This document shows, piece after piece, positions 7,766-16,463 of a stretch of DNA of 64,000 bases. Position numbers and translations under genes: made by a program. Every line of letters starts with the position of its first letter. The stretch's first letter is position 1. Below the pieces are notes generated by a model. It was not told the DNA's origin and searched no databases. It saw nothing but the letters and a program-made list of their open reading frames with translations. The DNA comes from CBIFVZ01 sp966185765 (GTDB taxonomy: Bacteria > Pseudomonadota > Gammaproteobacteria > Enterobacterales > Enterobacteriaceae): contig CBIFVZ010000007.1 of the NCBI GenBank assembly GCA_966185765.1, positions 28,995 through 92,994 on the forward strand, read 5' to 3'.

Positions 7766-9841
7766 GTGACGGCATTTCACCGTCTTGCTACTTCTCGTGA
7801 TGAAAGCCGTTATTCACTGGTTTTACAGCCACGCCTGGCGCTGTTGCAACACAGCCATCAGAACGCCATTTATCAGGACATGTCAGTACCGCAGATTGTG
7901 GAAAAAATTCTGCGTGAGCGTCACGGCATGCGCGGGCAGGATTTCCTCTTTAACCTGTCGCGTGAGTATCCGAGGCGGGAGCAGGTGCTTCAGTTCGGTG
8001 AAGACGACCTGACATTCATCTGTCGCCTGCTCAGTGAAGTCGGCATCTGGTTTCGCTTTAGCGCCGATACGCGCCTCAAAATTGATGTCGTGGAGTTTTG
8101 CGATGCCAGGCAGAACTATCAGCGTGGTTTGTCGCTGGCAAGCGTTCCACCTTCTGGTATGCATGATGACGGCATTGAGTGTGTGTGGGCACTGGAAAGC
8201 CGCCATCAGGTGGTGGAAAAATCGGTATTTACCCGCGATTACAACTACCGTGACGCCACAGCAGACATGGATACGACGCTGGACGTGACCGGCGGTGACA
8301 CCACGACCTATGGCGAGGCTTACCATTTTGCCGACAATTTTCTGTCTACAGGTGCTGCAACAAATAACCTTGAGCCTGAGGCAGAAAGCGGCGCATTCTA
8401 CGCTCGTATTCGTCACGAACGCTACCTGAATAAGCAGACCCAGCTTATGGGCGACTGCAATGCGCCAGAACTGGCTCCGGGCATGGTGCTTAATATCAGT
8501 GGAGCAGATGTTCCCGCCGCTTTCCAGAATGGCGTATTGATAACAGCACAGGTTTGCACGGCAAGGCGCGACCGAAGCTTTGAAATTCATTTTGACGCTA
8601 TACCTGACACCGGGCGCTATGGCTTTCGCCCTGCATCAATTTCCCGACCGGTAATGGCGGGCACGCTTCCCGCACGCGTAACGAGTACCCAGCAAAACGA
8701 CCTCTACGCCCATATTGATAAAGATGGCCGCTATCGCGTCAATATGCTTTTTGACCGGAATAGCTGGGAAGCCGGTTACGAAAGTCTGTGGGTACGCCAG
8801 GCTCGGCCTTACGCAGGTGATACCTGGGGGCTGCACCTGCCATTACTGGCGGGTACTGAGGTCGCCATTGCTTTTGAAGACGGTAATCCGGACCGACCTT
8901 ATATCGCCGGTGTGCTACACAACTCCTCTCAACCTGATCACGTCACCATACAAAACTACCGCCGCAATGTTTTGCGCACACCCACAAATAACAAACTGCG
9001 TCTTGACGACCACAGAGGTAAGGAGTCCGTAAAACTTTCGACCGACAACGCCGGGAAATCGCAACTTAATCTTGGTTACCTTGTTGATGCCAAACGCGAA
9101 AAAAGAGGCGAGGGATTTGAGTTACGTAGCGACGGCTGGGGGGCGTTACGCGCAGGAAAAGGATTGTGGATAAGTGCCGATGAACAGATAAAAGCCCAGG
9201 GGCAGGTGCTTGAGATGGCCCCCGCGCTGGATACACTCCAGCAGGCAATGGGGCTGGCGCAGTCGTTAGGCGAGGCCGTGAAAGCTGCCCGCGCCGAACT
9301 GGCCCAGCTTGAAGAACAAAAGAACCTGATGGAGCAGTCGCTTAAGGATCTGCAACAGTCGGCGTTGATGATGAGCGCACCTGGAGGCATTGCACAGCTT
9401 TCACCACAAAGTATTCAGGTTAGTACCGGGGCGAGCTTTATCCAGACATCCGGTGAAAACAGCGACTTTAGCGTTTTTAAAAAATTCACGGTAGCCGCCG
9501 GGGAAGCCATCAGTTTGTTTGCCAGAACGCTTGGGATCAAGCTTTTTGCCGGGCAGGGGAAAGTGGATATCCAGGCGCAGAACGATGCGATGGCGCTATC
9601 GGCGCGTCGTGACCTGAAAATCACCAGCACGGATGATGAAGTGGTTATCTGCGCAGATAAAAAAATCACGCTGTGCTGTGGGCAGACGGCACTGGTGGTT
9701 GAAAACGCTGGCGTCACGATTTTGACCACAGGGGATGCGACGGTCAAAAGCGCCAGCTTTAATCTGCAAAACCCACAGGGCTATCAGGCACAGACGGTAG
9801 AATTGCCGCAGGGGGGAAGCTGTATTGAACAGGCCCGCTAA
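7766..9841 (+). CDS. vgrG: T6SS spike protein VgrG, main body downstream of the TAA
   Basis: Holds nearly the whole VgrG: gp27-like region (MSVPQIVEKILRERHGM, FLFNLSREYPRREQVLQFGEDDLTFICRLLSEVGIWF), the gp5-like OB fold (PARVTSTQQNDLYAHIDKDGRYRVNMLFDR, SLWVRQARPYAGDTWGLHLPLLAGTEVAIAFEDGNPDRPYIAGVLHN) and a C-terminal DUF2345 beta-helix with a coiled segment (LGEAVKAARAELAQLEEQK). The GTG at 7766 is the first possible initiator after the TAA at 7739, but no clear ribosome site precedes it. Translation would need re-initiation or readthrough; otherwise this is the rest of a pseudogene. First gene of a T6SS effector island. Confidence 0.85.
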   Translation: MTAFHRLATSRDESRYSLVLQPRLALLQHSHQNAIYQDMSVPQIVEKILRERHGMRGQDFLFNLSREYPRREQVLQFGEDDLTFICRLLSEVGIWFRFSADTRLKIDVVEFCDARQNYQRGLSLASVPPSGMHDDGIECVWALESRHQVVEKSVFTRDYNYRDATADMDTTLDVTGGDTTTYGEAYHFADNFLSTGAATNNLEPEAESGAFYARIRHERYLNKQTQLMGDCNAPELAPGMVLNISGADVPAAFQNGVLITAQVCTARRDRSFEIHFDAIPDTGRYGFRPASISRPVMAGTLPARVTSTQQNDLYAHIDKDGRYRVNMLFDRNSWEAGYESLWVRQARPYAGDTWGLHLPLLAGTEVAIAFEDGNPDRPYIAGVLHNSSQPDHVTIQNYRRNVLRTPTNNKLRLDDHRGKESVKLSTDNAGKSQLNLGYLVDAKREKRGEGFELRSDGWGALRAGKGLWISADEQIKAQGQVLEMAPALDTLQQAMGLAQSLGEAVKAARAELAQLEEQKNLMEQSLKDLQQSALMMSAPGGIAQLSPQSIQVSTGASFIQTSGENSDFSVFKKFTVAAGEAISLFARTLGIKLFAGQGKVDIQAQNDAMALSARRDLKITSTDDEVVICADKKITLCCGQTALVVENAGVTILTTGDATVKSASFNLQNPQGYQAQTVELPQGGSCIEQAR

Positions 9842-9854
9842 GGAAGGAAGTACC

Positions 9855-10715
9855 GTGTTATTACTTGATCTGACTTTGCAGGAAAACCTGGAGAGTTTTA
9901 AGGTCCGTCACCCGCAGGTCAGTTTCTGGTTGCTCATCAATCCACTCAAACAGGTGTCGTCATTCAGCCCGGTTTATCCGACAAAACTGGTTGAAATGAG
10001 CGGTGAAGACGCGCCGCAGATCGTGCCAGTGGATGATTTAGCCTGGATGGCGCAGGCCTGTCCGCAACTCTGGCCGTTGGTGGCGCCATCCGCGCAATTT
10101 ATCCGGCAGGTTATCGATTATGCTCGCGCCGAAGCCACTCAGGATGTGCGTGCGGTCTGTGCGCTGATTGCCAGCGAACAGAGCGCCGGACAACTTGCAC
10201 AAGACCTGGTGCAAACGTGCCGTGAGCTTGGGCAGCAATGCGCCAAAGCATCACTGGCCTTTTATGAACCACTGCGCGTTGAGCTACTTTGTGAACAACT
10301 GGGGATATACCTGCCTGACAATTGTCACTGGTGGTATACCACCGCCCAGGGAGAGACGGGATACATCCACGTTGAAGAGATGTCGCAGGAGAAGCCAGCG
10401 CTGACCTGGGGCAAGCGGTGTGAACAACAGGAAGTCCGCAATATTGCCAGGCTGTTACGTCTGTGGCAGGCAACGTCCCATACAGCTCCCCCCATTGCGG
10501 CTTGTCAGGCGGCGCAGGCGTGGTTAAAAGCGCTGGATAGCGGGCTGATGCACGATGCGGATCGTTTCTGGCTGGCAATGACCCATCTTACACAGCCTGA
10601 CATCGTGACCCACCCACAATTTCAGGCGCTGCTCAGTGAGGTTATACACAATCCAAACCAGCGTTTGATTGATATTGTCGACACGTTACCGGTCGGATAC
10701 ATGCCAGCGCCTTAA
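9855..10715 (+). CDS. DUF4123-type T6SS effector adaptor (Tap/TEC)
   Basis: A 286-residue protein directly after vgrG and before a large effector, the usual position of DUF4123 chaperones that load an effector on VgrG. The N-terminal FWLLINPLKQ...TKLVEM, PQLWPLVAPSAQF and the later LREL-rich helices fit this family, though similarity is weak by eye and the call leans on context. GTG 9855 is chosen because AAGGAAGG (9840-9847) precedes it; an ATG at 9825 would overlap vgrG and lacks a site. Confidence 0.7.
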   Translation: MLLLDLTLQENLESFKVRHPQVSFWLLINPLKQVSSFSPVYPTKLVEMSGEDAPQIVPVDDLAWMAQACPQLWPLVAPSAQFIRQVIDYARAEATQDVRAVCALIASEQSAGQLAQDLVQTCRELGQQCAKASLAFYEPLRVELLCEQLGIYLPDNCHWWYTTAQGETGYIHVEEMSQEKPALTWGKRCEQQEVRNIARLLRLWQATSHTAPPIAACQAAQAWLKALDSGLMHDADRFWLAMTHLTQPDIVTHPQFQALLSEVIHNPNQRLIDIVDTLPVGYMPAP

Positions 10716-10738
10716 CCCGCGCTTTCAGGGAATGAAGA

Positions 10739-13700
10739 ATGCAGTATAACGAAAAAGCAAAAAAACCAGATGTGAAAACCCAGCGCGGGACAGTGGCAAG
10801 ACTGGCACGCCAGGCCGGGCAGGTGCCGTCGGGTTGTAAAGCCTGCGGACGTAAAGGGCTGCCGGTGTTGCCGCTGCGTGTGGCGGCGGTGCCAGTGGGC
10901 GTGGCGGGAAGTCAGTGGCGCCCTGAGGTGCCGGTGCCGCCGGTGGCGCTGAGCGGTGGTGAGTATAAATACGCGCTGCGCACGTTACGCATGGGCTATC
11001 TGTATGTGCTGCTGGACCGTGAAATCTGGCAGGCGTATGAGGTGACAGAAGAGGGGTATCTGCGTCAGTTTGATCCGCTGGTGGTGCCGGAAGGGGAAAC
11101 GGTGGCGCCGCTGAGTCCGGCGTGTCTGAACGCGGGGCACCACGTGCAGGCCAGTTTTATCAGTTTAGATACCGAGCAGTTCAGTGAGGCGTGGCTGGCG
11201 TTCAGCAGTGACCCGTGGAGCCTGGAGGTGCTGGAAGGCTACCGCACGGGCAGCCGCCCGGCATCGCGCTTCACACAGGTAAACCTGAAGAGCGCGGGCG
11301 AAACGCCGGCGGTGAAAACGCTGGAGAGAACGCTGTCGGCACTGAAATCCGGGGTGGTGGAGTTTGCGACTGACTTTTACCCGTCAGTGGAAACAGGCGG
11401 CACGCCGGGTGGTGCCCACGGTTTTTACGGTCGCCGGCAGGACGAAGCGCGTTACAGCGCGTATGTGGAAACCTTGCAGCGCAGTTACGGTCAGGTACTG
11501 GCGATAGCGGTGGAAGACAGCGTGGGGGTGGTGCAGGAGCTTAACGATGGTCGCTTACAGCTGGTAGAGGCGCGTCAGAAGTATAACGAAACGCCAGAAA
11601 TCCGGCATAAGCACCTTATCGCGCAGGTGATTTCCCAGTATTTAGCCTCGCTTAAGCAGGCAATTGAAGAAACCAGCACGCCAGCGTACGGCCGCCCCTC
11701 GTCAGGCTACCCAGCGACCACTGTACAGGTTATGACGAAAGCCGAGGTGGCAGCAGGCCGCTACAAAATGGAATATGAGCGCCTGCAAAAAAGCTACGAC
11801 GAGGCGGCGCACGCGGCGTTTGTTCAGGAGCATCAGCAAACGCTGGCGCGCTGGCAGCAGCGTATTGAGGCGGTGGGAAGTGACCTTGCGGCCTGGTGCC
11901 GCTCGGACAGCTGGCTTACCGCAGTGCGCCAGGACTACACCCCGGAGCTGAGCCTGTTAAGCTGGTCCCGACAGTTTATCACGCTGGGCCTGTGTACTCG
12001 CGGCAGTTTGACCGACCCGCATACCGAGGCGCTGTGGCAGTCGTGGCTGGAGGACACCACCAGTCCGGCATGGCTGGGGTTGCTTGGCCCGCGACAGGCA
12101 AATCTGGACGCTGTTTTTGCCGGCTCTGCTGGGTTTGGGTATTTAAAAACGTCTGCCGGTTCTGATGAGGTCAGCAAGTTTGTGAGCAGCAATCCCGGGC
12201 GGCGTTTTATGGCCGAGCGCACCATCGCCATGAGCGGAGCCATGAGTCGCCTGGGCAATAAGGTTGCGCAGGGGGTTGAAAGCGGCTGGCTGCGTGTGCT
12301 CCAGGGGATTAACTATCTCGCTGAGGGCAAACAAACCACGGTATTTTCGCTTCAGATGACGGTGGGGGAGTTTCAGCAGCTTAATCAGGAAATAGTAAAC
12401 ACCCGTCTGAGCCTGGTAAATTACCCGGGCACGTTTGCAGGCAGCTTACAGCAGGGCCAGCAGACGGTGAAAACTGCGGCAACCGGCGGTGTGATGCAGA
12501 TAACCGACCCAACGCTGCTCAATATGAAACTCACGGTGACGTTAAGTACGGACATGCCGTGGCAGGAGTATAAAGAGGCGCTGAAAAAATCAGGCACCAG
12601 CCCGCAGGCCGTTGAGCGTATGCCGCTGACAAAGCCGGGGTATTTACAGCATTTTAGCGAACTGCGCGTCTCCTCGCTGTCTCTGCCCGATAATGCCAGC
12701 AATGAGGTGGTGTTGCTTAACGCCGCCCAGCGTCAGGCACTGATAAAACAGCATACGCAGATGATACGCCGTGTAGTGAGCGGAAACACCATTGGTCTGA
12801 CGCTGGCGCTGGGCATGTTTTCTTACCAGATGAAAGAGCTTAAAGCGACGCTGGACAGTATGGAAAGCCCGGTGGCTGACAGTAATGCGCTGCGCCTTAC
12901 GTTGTTGTCGAAAGTTGTGATGGTCAGTAGCGCAGTGGCAGAAAGCGGCGGCTTTTTCCGTACGTTAACGTCGGAAAAGCCGTGGGGGGCATACAGCAGG
13001 CAGGCACATATTCTTGTTCGTGCGGGCGGAGTACTGGCGGGGGTATCGGCGATTATTGATGGGTTTGGGATGTTTTTTAAAGCATCTGATGTTTATGATG
13101 TTGGTGATTCATCCTGGAAATGGTACGTAGCAGGGGGAGCATTAAATTTAATTGGAGGTGGATTTGCTGCTTGTGCTGCGGTAGCAAGTAATTTTGCTCT
13201 ATTAGGTCCAGCAGGTCTGGCGTTGTTGTTGATTTTTACTGGTGCACTTTTAGTGACAATGGGAGATAAGGCCAGAAGTACCGCATTTGAGATATGGCTG
13301 CGGCGCTGTTGCTTTGGGCGGCCCCGGGATAGCGATGTGGTATGGCAGGTGAACAGTATTGAAGACTTAAATACGGCGCTGTCCGCCTGGAATGCGTTAG
13401 TTTCAGGTATGACGGCGGAGGTGGTCTATCAGGATTTACCTACAGAACTGTTTACGTGTAGAGATATTGTCGCTATCAAAATTACGCTGCCATCTTACAG
13501 CGACAGCGCGTCAGCATGGCAATACAGTCTGGAGGTGGGCAGTCAGCATGGGCCTCGTTTTCCATTAAAACAAGCGTCGCATAATGTTACGCCGTTTATA
13601 GAAAATAAAATATTCACCCTGCCAGAGCAGAAGTTTACTTATATCAAAACGGCTGAGCGCAAAGAAAAAGATGCCCTGATTATCGAATGGGAGTGTGAAG

Positions 13701-13804
13701 TCGACAGGGTGCGTTACAATAAGGCTGTGTTATACGTGGTCTACTGGCCAGATAAAAATGATGCACAATGTAAACTGGCCTTACAGATAGAAATAAAGGA
13801 CTAA
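10739..13804 (+). CDS. VasX-like T6SS membrane-disrupting effector
   Basis: A 1021-residue protein. Near residues 32-52 it has GCKACGRKGLPVLPLR, the CxxCxRxGLP(V/I)LP signature of the VasX N-terminal toxin region, followed by LRTLRMGYLYVLLDREIWQAYEV. The middle is helical (residues about 230-400). Hydrophobic stretches are near 685-700 and especially 757-850 (AGGVLAGVSAIIDGFGMFF, WYVAGGALNLIGGGFAACAA, LGPAGLALLLIFTGALLVTMG), which resemble colicin-type pore segments. Action on target inner membranes is inferred from family and from the membrane-protein genes that follow. The 13.06-13.27 kb stretch is visibly more AT-rich than the rest of the gene. Confidence 0.78.
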   Translation: MQYNEKAKKPDVKTQRGTVARLARQAGQVPSGCKACGRKGLPVLPLRVAAVPVGVAGSQWRPEVPVPPVALSGGEYKYALRTLRMGYLYVLLDREIWQAYEVTEEGYLRQFDPLVVPEGETVAPLSPACLNAGHHVQASFISLDTEQFSEAWLAFSSDPWSLEVLEGYRTGSRPASRFTQVNLKSAGETPAVKTLERTLSALKSGVVEFATDFYPSVETGGTPGGAHGFYGRRQDEARYSAYVETLQRSYGQVLAIAVEDSVGVVQELNDGRLQLVEARQKYNETPEIRHKHLIAQVISQYLASLKQAIEETSTPAYGRPSSGYPATTVQVMTKAEVAAGRYKMEYERLQKSYDEAAHAAFVQEHQQTLARWQQRIEAVGSDLAAWCRSDSWLTAVRQDYTPELSLLSWSRQFITLGLCTRGSLTDPHTEALWQSWLEDTTSPAWLGLLGPRQANLDAVFAGSAGFGYLKTSAGSDEVSKFVSSNPGRRFMAERTIAMSGAMSRLGNKVAQGVESGWLRVLQGINYLAEGKQTTVFSLQMTVGEFQQLNQEIVNTRLSLVNYPGTFAGSLQQGQQTVKTAATGGVMQITDPTLLNMKLTVTLSTDMPWQEYKEALKKSGTSPQAVERMPLTKPGYLQHFSELRVSSLSLPDNASNEVVLLNAAQRQALIKQHTQMIRRVVSGNTIGLTLALGMFSYQMKELKATLDSMESPVADSNALRLTLLSKVVMVSSAVAESGGFFRTLTSEKPWGAYSRQAHILVRAGGVLAGVSAIIDGFGMFFKASDVYDVGDSSWKWYVAGGALNLIGGGFAACAAVASNFALLGPAGLALLLIFTGALLVTMGDKARSTAFEIWLRRCCFGRPRDSDVVWQVNSIEDLNTALSAWNALVSGMTAEVVYQDLPTELFTCRDIVAIKITLPSYSDSASAWQYSLEVGSQHGPRFPLKQASHNVTPFIENKIFTLPEQKFTYIKTAERKEKDALIIEWECEVDRVRYNKAVLYVVYWPDKNDAQCKLALQIEIKD

Positions 13805-13813
13805 GGAGCTGTT

Positions 13814-14632
13814 ATGAGCGGGAAGAGATTGCTCCCAAAAGGCCCCTGGCGTATAAAGCCAGAGGTGCTGCGTACAGAATTAAACGATTTTTTTGGACAA
13901 CCGAAATTAACGCCGGGGCTTACTGGTTGGGAAGCCAATATGCCGCTTAATACTGATGTGCAAAGTATTGCGCCTCGCCTTATTATGGTAAATAATATTA
14001 ATGACACTTGGATGGAGATCCCCAGATATGAAGATATATGGTGGGGGGGCAGCTGGTTTGTTACTGTGGTGATGCTAATTTCATCTATAATGGCTTTTTT
14101 TATGGCGGTTTTTACTTTTAATGATGTTTTTTTTGATAATTTATTTGTTTTAGTTTTTGTTTTCTGTCCTATTTTTTTATTTTTTTATTTTTTTATAAAA
14201 ATGACATTATATTCCCCTCGTGATAACCCAATCCGTTTCAACCGCAAGCGTCAGAAAATTTACGTCTATGAGTTTAAGCGTAAATGGAATCCCTTGGCGC
14301 GCTGGCCGACGGTGATCAAAGTCTACGACTGGAAAGATATTCGTGCTGAAATGAGCTATGAAACCGGGCGCTATAACCAGGGTTATCGACTGTATGGCGC
14401 GGTGTGCCTGCCAGGTACGGATCAGGTGCTTGAGCGTTTTATCCTGAGCTGGTCCGTGGGCCACCCGAAATTACTGTATGGACTGTGGAGCCACTGCTGC
14501 CTGTATATGCGCCATGAAAAGGTGCCGGAGCGCCCGTTGTTTACCGAACGCCCGCGCGAATGGTGCCCGTGGGATAACGTGCACTGGCCAGCGGACATTA
14601 ACCGTGAATCCACCACGGCACTGGATGAGTAA
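13814..14632 (+). CDS. DUF6708-like membrane protein, putative immunity copy 1
   Basis: A 272-residue protein with two adjacent membrane segments (about residues 78-101 and 109-131) and a conserved C-terminal soluble half (IRFNRKRQKIYVYEFKRKWNP, VYDWKDIRAEMSYETGRYNQGYRL, ERFILSWSVGHPKLLYGLWSHCC, PREWCPWDNVHWPADINRESTTA). It starts 10 bp after the effector. VasX-type toxins are neutralised by membrane immunity proteins, so immunity is the likely role; this is inferred. It is the most divergent of three tandem paralogues. The membrane region is strongly T-rich. Confidence 0.68.
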   Translation: MSGKRLLPKGPWRIKPEVLRTELNDFFGQPKLTPGLTGWEANMPLNTDVQSIAPRLIMVNNINDTWMEIPRYEDIWWGGSWFVTVVMLISSIMAFFMAVFTFNDVFFDNLFVLVFVFCPIFLFFYFFIKMTLYSPRDNPIRFNRKRQKIYVYEFKRKWNPLARWPTVIKVYDWKDIRAEMSYETGRYNQGYRLYGAVCLPGTDQVLERFILSWSVGHPKLLYGLWSHCCLYMRHEKVPERPLFTERPREWCPWDNVHWPADINRESTTALDE

Positions 14633-14708
14633 ACCACTGGTCATATAAATGCGATCGCCAGTATCAGTTGGCTCAACTTTTAAACACGGAACGTTAAAAG
14701 GAAAGGAC

Positions 14709-15518
14709 ATGTCCGAACATAATGGAAAACCTGCAAACGTTTACCAGACGACGTATGAGGCGTTATTAAAAAAATATCAAGGTGGGAATTCCAGGTTTAA
14801 ACCCCAGGTGAAAAACTGGGAAGAGGATCTTCTGGATAAAATAGCACAGCAAACCACTGCACCGCGCCTTATCTATGTTAATAAAATTGATGATTGTTTT
14901 TTTGAGATGCCACGTTATGAGGAAAATATATCATGGGCAACAGCATGGTTGATGTTCTTTGCCAGTATTGTTCCTTTGGTTATGGTGCTTGTTATTATTT
15001 TTATTCCCGTTTTTAATTCTAATTTTGAACGAGGTTTTTTTTATGCCTTGGTCTTTTTGACTTTTTTTTCGTTAACTATATGGCTTTTTAAATTATTAAT
15101 CTTTTATCCACGCGGTATGCCTGTTCGTTTTAATCGCGCCCGTCAGAAAGTGTATGTCTATGAATACAAGCGGAGCTGGAATCCGTGGGTGCGCTGGCGA
15201 GCCGAAGTAAAGGTGTTCGACTGGGCCGATATTCATGGTGAAATGATTCGCCAGATTGGCCGCTATGACTCGGGCCATCGTCTGTCGTGTGCCGTTTGTA
15301 AACCGGGTACTTTTGAGGTTATCGATCGCTTTATGCTGAGCTGGACTGTGGGCCACCCGAAAATGCTGCGCGGATTGTGGAGTTTTTGTTGTCACTACAT
15401 GAACGACCAGCCGGTACCGGAGCGCCCGCTGATTGCAAAACACCCACGTAGCTGGTGTCCACGTAATAACATTCACTGGCCAGAAGCGATTGACCATGAG
15501 TCCACAACAGCACCATAG
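14709..15518 (+). CDS. DUF6708-like membrane protein, putative immunity copy 2
   Basis: A 269-residue paralogue of the preceding gene. ATG 14709 (MSEHNGKPANVYQTTYEALL) follows AAAAGGAAAGG and matches the start of copy 3. N-terminal soluble part, two membrane segments (about residues 79-100 and 109-133), then the conserved C-terminal half. Its C-terminal 135 residues differ from copy 3 at only about five positions, while the membrane centre differs almost throughout. About 60 bp of leader is also shared with copy 3, so the pair arose by tandem duplication. Confidence 0.68.
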   Translation: MSEHNGKPANVYQTTYEALLKKYQGGNSRFKPQVKNWEEDLLDKIAQQTTAPRLIYVNKIDDCFFEMPRYEENISWATAWLMFFASIVPLVMVLVIIFIPVFNSNFERGFFYALVFLTFFSLTIWLFKLLIFYPRGMPVRFNRARQKVYVYEYKRSWNPWVRWRAEVKVFDWADIHGEMIRQIGRYDSGHRLSCAVCKPGTFEVIDRFMLSWTVGHPKMLRGLWSFCCHYMNDQPVPERPLIAKHPRSWCPRNNIHWPEAIDHESTTAP

Positions 15519-15611
15519 AGTGTTTTTCGATACGACCTACTGGCCTCATAAAGGCGATCGTCGGTATCAACTGGCACAAAGCTGAGATACGGAACGTTAA
15601 AAGGAAAGAAC

Positions 15612-16463
15612 ATGTCCGAACATAATGAAAAACCTGCAAGCGTTTACCAGACGACGTATGAGGCTTTATTTAAAAATTATCAGAGTGGTAATTCACAGCT
15701 TAAGCCACAGGTGAAAAACTGGGAAGAAGACTTGCCCGATAAGAATGCCGGTATATCAACGGCGCCGAGAATGATTTATTGTAACAAAATGACGCCGTCT
15801 TTTATCGAGATACCTAGATTTGAAAACATCATTTGGCATGGTGTTTGGCTTCTTTTGATTATTAGTGTCTTTGTTTTGGTTATGTCACTACTATCATATT
15901 TTTATATCCCTCCCTCTTGGGGAGGAGAGTTCATATTTGATTGCATAATAATGTTTTTTCTTTTATCCCTGACTTTATATTTTGTCCGTATGGCAGTTTT
16001 CGTCCCACGCGGTGCACCCGTTCGCTTTAATCGCGCCCGTCAGAAAGTGTATGTCTATGAATTCAGGCGGAGCTGGAATCCGTGGGTACGCTGGCGAGCC
16101 GAAGTAAAGGTGTTCGACTGGGCCGATATTCATGGTGAAATGATTCGCCAGATTGGGCGCTATGACTCGGGCCATCGTCTGTCGTGTGCCGTTTGTAAAC
16201 CGGGTACCTTTGAGGTTATCGATCGCTTTATGCTGAGCTGGACTGTGGGCCACCCGAAAATGTTGCGCGGATTATGGAGTTTTTGTTGTCACTACATGAA
16301 CGACCAGCCGGTACCGGAGCGCCCACTGATAGCAAAACACCCACGTAGCTGGTGTCCGCGTAATAACATTCACTGGCCAGAAGCCATTGATCGTGAATCC
16401 ACCACGGCGGCAGAACCACAGATTACGAATATAAAAACGGAAGGACCAAACCCATGCCTGTAA
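15612..16463 (+). CDS. DUF6708-like membrane protein, putative immunity copy 3
   Basis: A 283-residue paralogue of copies 1 and 2, with start-to-start distance of 903 bp from copy 2. The N-terminal 50 residues and the C-terminal half are nearly those of copy 2; the membrane centre (FVLVMSLLSYFYIPP..., FIFDCIIMFFLLSLTLYFV) is different. It carries a short unique tail (AAEPQITNIKTEGPNPCL) created where the reading frame runs on into the next gene, which starts 10 bp before its stop. Immunity to the VasX-like effector or to a lost or other effector is inferred. Confidence 0.68.
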   Translation: MSEHNEKPASVYQTTYEALFKNYQSGNSQLKPQVKNWEEDLPDKNAGISTAPRMIYCNKMTPSFIEIPRFENIIWHGVWLLLIISVFVLVMSLLSYFYIPPSWGGEFIFDCIIMFFLLSLTLYFVRMAVFVPRGAPVRFNRARQKVYVYEFRRSWNPWVRWRAEVKVFDWADIHGEMIRQIGRYDSGHRLSCAVCKPGTFEVIDRFMLSWTVGHPKMLRGLWSFCCHYMNDQPVPERPLIAKHPRSWCPRNNIHWPEAIDRESTTAAEPQITNIKTEGPNPCL

